Source: Profundicola chukchiensis (GTDB lineage Bacteria; Bacteroidota; Bacteroidia; Flavobacteriales; Weeksellaceae). From it: 64,000 nt of DNA. The position numbers were made by a program, and so were the translations under genes. Position 1 is the first letter of the stretch; each line of letters opens with the position of its first letter. The notes under the pieces were generated by a model. That model saw only the letters and a program-made list of their open reading frames with translations. It had not been told where the DNA came from and did not search any database. Positions 27,486-35,856 of this stretch are shown here, piece by piece. The stretch lies in the NCBI RefSeq assembly GCF_029664245.1, contig NZ_JANAIE010000007.1:94409-158408 (forward strand). The letters are read 5' to 3'.

Positions 27486-28025
27486 TTAATCGGGTAACAG
27501 AAATTCTTCTACTTTTTTAACTGCATGATGATAAGAAGCCTTCAATGATCCTACTGAAGTATTTGTGATTTCTGCAATATCTTGATACTTCATTTCCTCA
27601 AAATACTTCATTTGGAAAACCAATCTTTGCTTCTCTGGCAACTGCGCTACTGCTTTTTCTAATTTAAGCATAATTTCATCGCCATCATAATGTACATCAG
27701 CTTCTAGGTTTTGGCTCATTTCATAAGCCACATCCTCATATGGAATATTATTCTTTCTAGCTTTTTGTTGTAGGAAATTCAACGCCTCGTTCGTGGCAAT
27801 TCTATAAATCCAGGTAAATAACTTAGACTCACCTTTGAAGTTAGCGATGTTCTTATAGACTTTAATAAAAACATTTTGAGTTACATCATCGGCGTCGTCG
27901 TGGTTATAAAGCATTTGACGGATATGGAAATAAACAGGTTGCTGATATTGTTTCAGTAACAACTTAAAACCCGCGTTTGCATCAGTCTTGATTAATTCTA
28001 ATATTTCTTGATCCGAAATTTCCAT
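27486..28025 (-). CDS. RNA polymerase sigma factor, ECF (sigma-70) family
   Basis: 179 residues with the two ECF domains. Region 2 shows LLKQYQQPVYFHIRQML and DADDVTQNVFIKVYKNI, and FTWIYRIATNEALNFL. Region 4 shows LPEKQRLVFQMKYFEEMKYQDIAEI and SVGSLKASYHHAVKKV. It should direct RNA polymerase to a specific regulon in response to an envelope signal. The gene product at 27117 is its probable partner. Confidence 0.94.
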   Translation of the reverse strand: MEISDQEILELIKTDANAGFKLLLKQYQQPVYFHIRQMLYNHDDADDVTQNVFIKVYKNIANFKGESKLFTWIYRIATNEALNFLQQKARKNNIPYEDVAYEMSQNLEADVHYDGDEIMLKLEKAVAQLPEKQRLVFQMKYFEEMKYQDIAEITNTSVGSLKASYHHAVKKVEEFLLPD

Positions 28026-28098
28026 GCAACTTATATCTCCTTTGACATTATAATTCTTATAAGGTTTAACCCAAAATTTAATTAAAAAGTATTTTTAG

Positions 28099-28137
28099 GC
28101 ATAAAAAAGGGCAGCTTTAGTTTAAGACTACCCTTAT
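28099..28137 (-). terminator. Intrinsic terminator after the MacAB-type operon
   Basis: On the minus strand AAGGGTAG pairs with CTGCCCTT (one G-U pair) and is followed by a T-run. It separates the export operon from the sigma factor gene. Confidence 0.8.
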
Positions 28138-28172
28138 AAATTCTAATTATGTAAACTTGATATTCATCAAAA

Positions 28173-29306
28173 TTATCTTCTTCGTGGTCTAGAACCTTTA
28201 TCTTCTGATTCCTTTAAATCTGTATTGAATACCTTAATTTCATCAGATTCTGAAACCCCACCTAAAACAGCTATGTTAATTCCGTCACCAGTTCCTAATC
28301 TAATATTTTTACGTTCCCATTCTTCACCCTTCTTAACCTCAACATAAGGAGTTCCGTCATCATCGTATTGAATATCACCTTCTTTTAAGGCTAATACGTT
28401 TTTCTGATTTTCGGTAACGATTTCTGCGTTTGCGCTATATCCAGCTCTTACAAAAGATTCAGATTCTAAGTTAACGCTAGCTTTAATTTCAAATTGAACG
28501 ACACCGTTTTCCTCAACACCTGCAGGTGAAATAAAGTCTAGAACCCCTGTGAAAGTTTCATTGGGAAGAGCACCAATCATAATTTCGATTTCCATGCCTT
28601 CTTTTAATTTCCCCACATCAGCCTCATCCACTTTTCCTTCAAAAATCATATCATCGATATTCGCTACGGTAGCAATAGTAGTTCCCACACTAAAGTTGTT
28701 AATCTCCTGAACGTTATCTCCAATCTCCACCGGAATACTCAAAACCATACCTTTAATGGTAGATCTAATCTGTGTGGTAGCATATTTCTCTAAACCTGGT
28801 GCAATTCCAGATTGCGCAACCTTGTAGTCGTTTTGTGCATTTCTCAAGTTTTGTTTCGCAATATTGAAAGTAGCCAAAGCCGACTCATATTCTGCTTTAG
28901 ATATTACACCTTGATCATACAAGGATTTCTGGCGGTTAAAATTCCTAGTTTCATTTTGAACGGTAATTTGAGCCGAATTAATCATTTGTTTTGCATTGTT
29001 CAAGCTCCCTACATTAGGAATCACCTTAATTTGTGCAATCAATTCTCCATTCTCTACGTTAGAACCTTCCTCAACAGCAAGTCTGCTAATTACTCCAGAG
29101 ATATTAGGTTTGATTTCGATGGTCTCACGTGGTTTAACTTCACCTGTAGCCACGACCGTCTTCTTAATATCAGCTCTAAATAACTTGGTCGTTTCGAAAG
29201 TAACATTCTCCTGCGCGCTTTTCTTGTTATTATAGAAAAAAGCCCAAGCACCTAGCAATGCTAAAGCTAGGAGGACAACAATCAGTATTATTTTTTTTGC
29301 GTTCAT
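28173..29306 (-). CDS. MacA-type periplasmic adaptor (RND/ABC membrane fusion protein)
   Basis: Start chosen at the second Met (MNAKKIILIVVLLALALLG), 377 residues. A membrane anchor or signal is followed by the biotinyl-lipoyl halves (KTVVATGEVKPRETIEIKP and EGSNVENGELIAQI), a helical hairpin (residues 95-150) and beta-barrel segments. It would link the inner-membrane MacB-like ABC proteins encoded just upstream to an outer-membrane channel not encoded here. It is the last gene of the operon and has a strongly basic C-terminal tail. Confidence 0.9.
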   Translation of the reverse strand: MNAKKIILIVVLLALALLGAWAFFYNNKKSAQENVTFETTKLFRADIKKTVVATGEVKPRETIEIKPNISGVISRLAVEEGSNVENGELIAQIKVIPNVGSLNNAKQMINSAQITVQNETRNFNRQKSLYDQGVISKAEYESALATFNIAKQNLRNAQNDYKVAQSGIAPGLEKYATTQIRSTIKGMVLSIPVEIGDNVQEINNFSVGTTIATVANIDDMIFEGKVDEADVGKLKEGMEIEIMIGALPNETFTGVLDFISPAGVEENGVVQFEIKASVNLESESFVRAGYSANAEIVTENQKNVLALKEGDIQYDDDGTPYVEVKKGEEWERKNIRLGTGDGINIAVLGGVSESDEIKVFNTDLKESEDKGSRPRRR

Positions 29307-29327
29307 ATGCAATGTTTTTCTTTTAAT

Positions 29328-30572
29328 TTATTCTTCTCTAAGGGCATCAATGGGTTTAATAGCAATCGCTCTCATCGCTGGAATGAATCCGGCTAGCAGC
29401 GCCATAATCAACACCAATAAAAATGCACCTGATAATATATATATGTCGATTGAACTGTTGACAAGTGGAATATTATTGTCTTCGCTGTTTTCCACAAAAT
29501 TGTTAACGCTCATTAAAACCAGCGTTCCTAAAATAATTCCTATTAAACCTGAAAAGAAAGTAATCACAGAACTCTCAAGCAAAATCTGACCAATAATTTG
29601 ATTGGGTTTTGCTCCTAAAGCTCTTCTAATTCCAAACTCTTTAGTACGCTCTTTAACGGTAATTAATAAAATTGAACTTACCGCAATTACACCCGCTAAA
29701 AGGGTAAGAAAACCAACCACAACGGTTAGGAATTCTAGGCCTTTCATAAAGTTGAATATTTTCCCAAACATTTCTCCTAGGTTAAAAGAACCAAAGGCTT
29801 GGGTATCATCTGGAGATACGTTGTGACGAGTCTTTAGAAAGTTTTTAATGTTTTCTTCAGCCTTTTTAATATCACTTTCGTCATCTATATTAATAGCTAC
29901 AAAGCCAACATTTTCACCTTCATTAAACAATTTCTGAAAAGTCGTGAAAGGGGAGAAGATCGACCTACTTCCTTCAAAACTTCTTTCTTGACCTTCATAG
30001 ATTCCAACCACCGTAAAGGCTACGTTGTTCATCTTAACTTGACTGCCAATAACCTGTTCGCCTTTAGTGTATAAATCTTCTACAACGCCATCTCCAATCA
30101 CCACTACTTTAGACTCATTTCTCATGTCATCTGGAGTAATAAATCGTCCATGAATAATCTTCTTCACAAACATTTTATTCTGCTCCGGGAAATCACCATA
30201 AACGCTATAACTCTTGTATTGAGTTCCGTGAACCACGGTTGTATTTCGTCTATTTCTAGGTACAATAATCTTAACTTCAGGAAATTCCTTTTTGATGGCG
30301 TCTACATCGCTAACCTTCATATTAAAAGTTCTTCCTCGTCCAAATCCTGCATAGGGAATACTGGTTTGCTGTGTCCAAACAAATAAACTATTGGTAGAAG
30401 TCCCTTTTAAATCACGATCAAATCCATTGCGCATTCCGTTTACTAAACCTAACAGAAATACAAACAACAACATTCCCCACGCCACACCGATCATAGTGAT
30501 AAGTGTACGTGCCTTATTTTTATCTAAAGCATGGTAAATCTCTGACCAAGTATCTCTTTTAAAAATCAGCAT
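29328..30572 (-). CDS. MacB-type ABC transporter permease (second copy)
   Basis: 414 residues with one N-terminal helix (TLITMIGVAWGMLLFVFLLGL), a large periplasmic MacB core domain (residues 50-275), and a three-helix FtsX domain containing ERTKEFGIRRALGAKPNQI. It lies between a related permease and the adaptor gene. The two permeases share the FtsX signature and may form a heterodimer. Confidence 0.92.
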   Translation of the reverse strand: MLIFKRDTWSEIYHALDKNKARTLITMIGVAWGMLLFVFLLGLVNGMRNGFDRDLKGTSTNSLFVWTQQTSIPYAGFGRGRTFNMKVSDVDAIKKEFPEVKIIVPRNRRNTTVVHGTQYKSYSVYGDFPEQNKMFVKKIIHGRFITPDDMRNESKVVVIGDGVVEDLYTKGEQVIGSQVKMNNVAFTVVGIYEGQERSFEGSRSIFSPFTTFQKLFNEGENVGFVAINIDDESDIKKAEENIKNFLKTRHNVSPDDTQAFGSFNLGEMFGKIFNFMKGLEFLTVVVGFLTLLAGVIAVSSILLITVKERTKEFGIRRALGAKPNQIIGQILLESSVITFFSGLIGIILGTLVLMSVNNFVENSEDNNIPLVNSSIDIYILSGAFLLVLIMALLAGFIPAMRAIAIKPIDALREE

Positions 30573-30611
30573 AAGGGAAAAGTATCGTTATCGTTAAACA
30601 TGTAATTCATA

Positions 30612-31844
30612 TTAATTTTCACCTTCGTTTAATGCTTCAATAGGCTTAATTCTCGAGGCTCTACGGGCAGGAATAAAACCAGCTAACATACCCGAGAAAA
30701 ATAAGACTAAAGTGGCCAAAACAATCCTGCTTGGCTCAACACTTGGTTCATATATTAGATAGTCTACCAAACTATCCTGAATAGATTCTGTTAATAAAAC
30801 AGCTAAAAGAATTCCAATAAACCCGAATAAGAAAGTCACCATAATGGATTCTTGTAGAATTAAGCCTACAATATTAGATGGTTTTGCTCCTAAAGCCTTT
30901 CGAATACCAATTTCCTTAGTTCTCTCCTTTACGCTGAATACCATCATATTACCAATACTAACAATACCGGCAATTAAACTTCCCACACCAATTATGAAAA
31001 CTAGAATCGTGAATATGAAAAAGAACATATTCGTAGTTTCTAAACTTTCTTTAGGGTCAAAAACATTAATTCCACTGGTATCATCCGGATGCACATCATG
31101 CTTAACCTTTAATTGAGCTCTGATTTCATCCGCCATTTTACTTACCTCATCTAGACTCAAATCATTCTTAGGAACCACCGTAATACGACTGATTTCATCG
31201 GTTCCATAGATTACGTTCATGGTTTCTAAAGGAATGTAAATAATTCTCTCTTCATCATCTCCATCTTCATCTGAGAATACGCCAATCACCCTAAACATAG
31301 TTTCGCCTAATTGAATATGCTGACCAACAGCAGTTCCAGATTTAAATAAATCTTTTTCTACCAAGCGACCAATCACTACATTTTTCTCTAATCGTTCACC
31401 ATCAACATCGTCTAAATAACGGCCTTTCATCACAACATTCTCACTAAATTGCTTCTGTTGAGAGGTAGTTCCAACCAGGGAATAACTTCCATATTCAGAG
31501 AAATTCCTTGCGGTGACTGCTTTGTTTAAATTTGGTAAAATAATATCAGCACGGTCTGAGTAATCTTTTTTCAACAACTCATAATCTTCCATTTTAAGCT
31601 GAATCATTCGATCCGACTTTTTACCTTTAAATGGTTTGGTAGTTTTCCAAGTTGAAATAAATAAAGCTTTTACGTTTGGCGGAAAGAACTCTCGCTCAAA
31701 GCCGTTTTGTAATCCTTTACTCAAACCGAACAAAGTAATGAAGACAAATAAAGCCAAAGCAATGGTAAGCCCAGACAAGAATGTTCTGAGTTTATTACTT
31801 CTAACAGAAGCCCAAATTTCGGCCCAACGGTCTATATCAAACAT
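30612..31844 (-). CDS. MacB-type ABC transporter permease (first copy)
   Basis: 410 residues, same architecture as the next gene: an N-terminal helix (LRTFLSGLTIALALFVFITLFG), a periplasmic core domain and the FtsX motif ERTKEIGIRKALGAKPSNI. Its start directly abuts the stop of the ATPase gene, so translation is probably coupled. The substrate of the exporter (peptide, lipid or drug) is unknown. Confidence 0.92.
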   Translation of the reverse strand: MFDIDRWAEIWASVRSNKLRTFLSGLTIALALFVFITLFGLSKGLQNGFEREFFPPNVKALFISTWKTTKPFKGKKSDRMIQLKMEDYELLKKDYSDRADIILPNLNKAVTARNFSEYGSYSLVGTTSQQKQFSENVVMKGRYLDDVDGERLEKNVVIGRLVEKDLFKSGTAVGQHIQLGETMFRVIGVFSDEDGDDEERIIYIPLETMNVIYGTDEISRITVVPKNDLSLDEVSKMADEIRAQLKVKHDVHPDDTSGINVFDPKESLETTNMFFFIFTILVFIIGVGSLIAGIVSIGNMMVFSVKERTKEIGIRKALGAKPSNIVGLILQESIMVTFLFGFIGILLAVLLTESIQDSLVDYLIYEPSVEPSRIVLATLVLFFSGMLAGFIPARRASRIKPIEALNEGEN

Positions 31845-32534
31845 CTATGCTCTTACTTGGTTAATTTTTGTATCCTCCATAATCACACCATCTTTCAGTC
31901 TCACGATTCTCTTGCACATATTGGCAATATCATCCTCGTGGGTTACCATCAAAATGGTTTTACCATCATCATTAATTTCTTGAATCATTTGCATGATTTC
32001 TCTCGAGGTAACGCTATCTAATGCTCCCGTAGGCTCATCCGCTAATAATAATTTCGGTTGAGAAGCCATGGCTCTTGCAATAGCGACACGTTGTTTTTGT
32101 CCACCCGATAATTCGTTGGGCATATGTTTCGCCCAAGGTAAAAGTCCAACGCGTTCTAGATATTTTAATGCAATTTCATTTCGCTTAGATCTACTAACTT
32201 TTTGATAATAGAGTGGTAGAGCAACATTTTCAACCACGTTCTTAAAATTAATTAAGTTATAAGATTGAAAAATAAAACCTAAAAATTTATTTCTATAAAC
32301 GGCAGCTTTCTTCTCTGTTAAATTATCGATGACAATCCCATCTAAAGCATAAACGCCGGTGTCGTGGGTGTCGAGCATTCCGATTATATTTAGCAAAGTA
32401 GATTTTCCCGATCCAGATGATCCCATAATGGCAACAAATTCTCCTTCTTCTACTTCTAGGTTGATTCCCTTCAAAACATGAAGAGAGTTTTTGCCCATTT
32501 TATAGGATTTATTTAAGTCCTTAATTGAAATCAT
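31845..32534 (-). CDS. ABC transporter ATP-binding protein (LolD/MacB type)
   Basis: 229 residues, one nucleotide-binding domain: Walker A GSSGSGKST, Q-loop FIFQSYNL, signature LSGGQKQRVAIARAMA, Walker B LLLADEPTGALD and the H-loop VTHE. The GALDSVTSREIMQ stretch is typical of the MacB/LolD group that powers FtsX-like permeases. It overlaps the small upstream gene by 4 bp. Confidence 0.95.
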   Translation of the reverse strand: MISIKDLNKSYKMGKNSLHVLKGINLEVEEGEFVAIMGSSGSGKSTLLNIIGMLDTHDTGVYALDGIVIDNLTEKKAAVYRNKFLGFIFQSYNLINFKNVVENVALPLYYQKVSRSKRNEIALKYLERVGLLPWAKHMPNELSGGQKQRVAIARAMASQPKLLLADEPTGALDSVTSREIMQMIQEINDDGKTILMVTHEDDIANMCKRIVRLKDGVIMEDTKINQVRA

Positions 32535-32716
32535 TTCTCGAATATAATATATGAATAGATATAGCCCGATTGAGAAGCAAATTCAAAATCAACCTTAAAC
32601 AACTTCCAACCCATGGCAGCACCCTTATTAATTTCATCTTCGGTTTCTTGGCGTAACTTTTCTGTACTCTTAGGCGAAAACATCACTTTCACCATTTTAA
32701 CCTCGTATGATTTCAT
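32531..32716 (-). CDS. Small DUF4177-like protein
   Basis: 61 residues (MKSYEVKMVKVMFSPKS ... GWKLFKVDFEFASQSGYIYSYIIFEK). The pattern of a beta strand, a helix with EINKGAAMGWKL and a final strand resembles DUF4177 proteins. The 4-bp overlap with the ATPase start and shared strand argue that it is a real first gene of the export operon. Function unknown. Confidence 0.65.
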   Translation of the reverse strand: MKSYEVKMVKVMFSPKSTEKLRQETEDEINKGAAMGWKLFKVDFEFASQSGYIYSYIIFEK

Positions 32717-32942
32717 AAATCTGCTTTAATCGTTTAACATATATGTCTATGGAAAATTAAAATCGTTACAAATTTTCAATCTAAATCATAGAATAAAGAC
32801 AAGGAGTGCTTTTGAGTAAAATTTTCAAAGAAACTTTAAGCAATTGAAACAAAGAATTTCAAGTGTATTTTATAATATCCTTAACGCAAACTCTAGCTTT
32901 AATTTTGTAATATTGAATTCAATTAAATACAAATAAATAACC

Positions 32943-33443
32943 ATGTCAGAAATAACATTAAAAGGAAATAAAATTCATACTTCAGGAAGTCTACCTAGCA
33001 AAGGAAGTGAAGCTAAAGATTTTGAATTAACTACACCTGAATTAGGAACTAAAAGTCTAGAAGATTTCAAAGGAAAGAAATTAGTTTTAAATATTTTCCC
33101 AAGTGTAGATACAGGAGTTTGTGCTCAATCGGTTAGAACTTTTAACGAAAAAGCAGCTCAAATGGATAATACATCTGTATTATGTATCTCTAGAGACTTA
33201 CCATTTGCTCAAAATCGTTTTTGTGCTGCCGAAGGAATTGAAAATGTAGAAATGTTATCTGATTTTAATACAGGAAAATTCGGTGAAGATTATGGTGTAA
33301 CTATTACTGATGGCCCAATGAAAGGGTTACACAGTAGAGCCGTAGTTGTTTTAGATGAGAATCACAAAGTGGTTCACGCAGAACAAGTTCCTGAAATTAC
33401 AGAAGAACCAGATTACGAAGCAGCTATTAATTCTTTTTCATAA
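32943..33443 (+). CDS. tpx: Thiol peroxidase (Tpx)
   Basis: 166 residues, the usual Tpx length. The peroxidatic cysteine is in FPSVDTGVCAQSVRTFN and the resolving cysteine in FCAAEGIENVEMLSDF, the spacing of atypical two-cysteine peroxiredoxins. It reduces hydroperoxides using thioredoxin. A TAATTTTG element (32900-32907) upstream matches the Bacteroidota -7 consensus. It is a single-gene unit with a strong terminator. Confidence 0.96.
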   Translation: MSEITLKGNKIHTSGSLPSKGSEAKDFELTTPELGTKSLEDFKGKKLVLNIFPSVDTGVCAQSVRTFNEKAAQMDNTSVLCISRDLPFAQNRFCAAEGIENVEMLSDFNTGKFGEDYGVTITDGPMKGLHSRAVVVLDENHKVVHAEQVPEITEEPDYEAAINSFS

Positions 33444-33470
33444 CTTATTGTTTTTTAAATTTTAATTTTT

Positions 33471-33509
33471 AACCGGAATGCTGCAAAGTGTTCCGGTTTT
33501 TATATTTTT
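33471..33509 (+). terminator. Intrinsic terminator after tpx
   Basis: AACCGGAA (33471-33478) pairs with TTCCGGTT (33491-33498), followed by a T-rich tail. Confidence 0.9.
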
Positions 33510-33592
33510 AAGGACTTAATGGTTCTAGACTTTATTCCAACATACTCGGAATAGTATTTGACCATCATCTAACCTTCAAAGCTAATTTTTTA

Positions 33593-34957
33593 ATGCATAA
33601 GTACGCCATCGTCGATTTAGAAACCAATGGACGCGCCAATCGGATTACCGAGGTGGCCATAATTGTGTATGAAAATGGCAAAATCATTCACTCTTATGAA
33701 TCTTTAGTCAATCCTGGCGGAAGTATTCCAAGTTTTATTACTTCCCTCACCGGAATTACTCAAGAAATGCTGGTGGATCAACCTAGCTTTAAAGAAGTAG
33801 CTGAGGATGTAAAGGAAGCCTTAGAAGGTTGTGTCTTTGTGGCTCATAATGTTAACTTCGATTATAATATTCTGAAAGCTGAATTTGAAAACATAGGGCA
33901 TAGTTTCAAATATCCTAAGCTTTGTACAGTTCGCTTGAGTCGAAAATTATTACCTGGGCATCGCTCTTATAGTTTAGGCAATATTTGCAGTGCTTTAGGG
34001 ATTTCTAATCACAGTCGACACCGAGCATACGGCGATGCCTTGGCCACCGTCGAACTATTTAAGGAATTAGAAAATCAAACAGATTTTGAAAAAACAATTG
34101 CTACCTTTTTAAATCAAAGGAGTAAGGAGGCAACTATACCTTCACATTTAGATAAAGATGAATTTGAAGCTTTACCTAGTCATCCAGGAGTTTATAAGTT
34201 CTATAATGAACAAAGAGATTTAATCTATGTGGGCAAGGCTAAGAACATTAAGAAAAGAGTTCTAAGTCATTTCTATACAAAGACGACCAAGAAAGTGAGC
34301 ATGATTCGCGAAATCGCACATGTGGAGTATGAATTATCAGGCACTGAGTTAATCGCTTTGTTAATGGAAGATGCTTTAATTAAACGTAATTTCCCAAAAT
34401 ATAATCGTGCCTCTAAGCAACGTATTAATGGATTGGCTTTAGTCACTTATACCGATCGAAAAGGTATCCAGCACCTAGGTTTACAAAACTTAAAAGATGC
34501 TGTAAACCCGATTAAGAACTTCTTTAATCCTGTAGAAGCTCGACATTATATTGAGCAGTTGCTCACAGACTTTAATCTATGCGCCAAATACTGTCATTTA
34601 ATTGAAAACAATGACACCTGCGAAGATTCTATATTTTATACTTGCCAAGGTATTTGTAAAGGCGAAGAAAACATAGACACCTATAATGAAAGGGTAGAAG
34701 AGGCGATTCAAAAGGTTAGGCAGGACTTGCCCGATGGAGTAATCAAACAGAAAGGTCGAAATTCAGAAGAGGATGCATTTATCAGAATTAAACATGGTAA
34801 ATATTGTGGCTATGGATTCATCGATAAAAATCTGAATGTACACCCGAGCGAGATAGATGATTTTATTATTTCTGAAAAAGATAATTTGAATGTGCAGAAA
34901 ATTTTGATGCATTCTTTGACTTCTGTTCAGTCAATTTCAGAAAAAGACTTAGCCTAA
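33593..34957 (+). CDS. Exonuclease (DnaQ-like) fused to a GIY-YIG nuclease domain
   Basis: 454 residues. Residues 1-160 form a DEDDh exonuclease like DNA polymerase III epsilon (AIVDLETNG, ITGITQEM-like LTGITQEML, VAHNVNFDYNIL, HRAYGDALATVELF). Residues 185-275 are a UvrC-type GIY-YIG domain (PGVYKFYNEQRDLIYVGKAKNIKKRV). A C-terminal cysteine-rich part (CAKYCHLIENNDTCEDSIFYT) follows. This DnaQ-UvrC fusion is known from several bacterial phyla and is thought to act in DNA repair. The specific substrate is unknown. Confidence 0.9.
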   Translation: MHKYAIVDLETNGRANRITEVAIIVYENGKIIHSYESLVNPGGSIPSFITSLTGITQEMLVDQPSFKEVAEDVKEALEGCVFVAHNVNFDYNILKAEFENIGHSFKYPKLCTVRLSRKLLPGHRSYSLGNICSALGISNHSRHRAYGDALATVELFKELENQTDFEKTIATFLNQRSKEATIPSHLDKDEFEALPSHPGVYKFYNEQRDLIYVGKAKNIKKRVLSHFYTKTTKKVSMIREIAHVEYELSGTELIALLMEDALIKRNFPKYNRASKQRINGLALVTYTDRKGIQHLGLQNLKDAVNPIKNFFNPVEARHYIEQLLTDFNLCAKYCHLIENNDTCEDSIFYTCQGICKGEENIDTYNERVEEAIQKVRQDLPDGVIKQKGRNSEEDAFIRIKHGKYCGYGFIDKNLNVHPSEIDDFIISEKDNLNVQKILMHSLTSVQSISEKDLA

Positions 34958-35146
34958 TCTGTTATATCCACTTTTTTGAGCCTAAAAATGTGCTTGATAT
35001 CCAATAAAAGTCAACTTTAATAATATTTTATACTTCTTAATAGTTGAAATCAATAAAGATTTAATAACTTTAAACTATGAACGCAACCAGTTAGATTTTC
35101 ATTTCGACAGGATTAAGAATTTAACTGGTTTATTAAATTTATATAC

Positions 35147-35776
35147 ATGGCAAAAATTTTGAGAATTCATCCGGATAACCCTCATCAAAGGGCTATCGAG
35201 CAGGTGGTAGAAGCATTAAAGAAAGGAGCTGTAATTATTTATCCAACAGACACCGTTTACGGTTTAGGATGTGATATTTTTAATGCTAAAGCAATGAAAA
35301 GATTGGCGCAGATTAAAGGAGTTGATTTAGAAAAATCTCAATTCTCTATAGTTTGTAACGATTTGACACACCTTTCAACTTTTACAAGACCTATAGATAA
35401 TACAACCTTTAGAATGTTAAAAAGAGCCTTACCTGGTCCTTATACATTCGTAATGAATGCGAATAATTCTTTACCGAGTTATTATAAATCACGCGATACG
35501 GTGGGTATTAGAGTTCCAGATCATAAAGTTCCTTACGAAATTGTAAAATTATTGGATAGTCCAATTGCTTCAACTTCATTAAAACATGACGAAGAAGACA
35601 AGGAATACTTTGTTGATCCAGAGTTAATTGCTCGTAAATATGATAAATTGGTTGATATTATCATCGATAGTGGTCCTGGTGGAATTACACCTTCATCAAT
35701 CATTGATATTTGCTCTGGAAACGGAGACATCGAAGTATTAAGAGAAGGGAAAGGAGAGGTTGATGCTCTCGCTTAA
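35147..35776 (+). CDS. tsaC: L-threonylcarbamoyladenylate synthase
   Basis: 209 residues. The YrdC/Sua5 fold is recognised by IYPTDTVYGLGCDIFN near the N-terminus, the KSQFSIVCNDLTHL strand and LPGPYTFVMNA. It forms threonylcarbamoyl-AMP from threonine, bicarbonate and ATP for t6A tRNA modification. It lacks the extra Sua5 domain, so it is of the short TsaC type. A strong terminator follows. Confidence 0.93.
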   Translation: MAKILRIHPDNPHQRAIEQVVEALKKGAVIIYPTDTVYGLGCDIFNAKAMKRLAQIKGVDLEKSQFSIVCNDLTHLSTFTRPIDNTTFRMLKRALPGPYTFVMNANNSLPSYYKSRDTVGIRVPDHKVPYEIVKLLDSPIASTSLKHDEEDKEYFVDPELIARKYDKLVDIIIDSGPGGITPSSIIDICSGNGDIEVLREGKGEVDALA

Positions 35777-35799
35777 TTTGCTTTACTAATAAAAAGCAA

Positions 35800-35838
35800 A
35801 AACGTCTCAAAGTTTAAAAGCTTTGAGACGTTTTTTTT
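35800..35838. terminator. Bidirectional intrinsic terminator between tsaC and the S9 peptidase
   Basis: AACGTCTCAAAG pairs with CTTTGAGACGTT. A T-run follows on the plus strand and an A-run precedes it, so the same hairpin can serve both convergent genes. Confidence 0.9.
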
Positions 35839-35856
35839 ATGGAGTTAATTTGAATT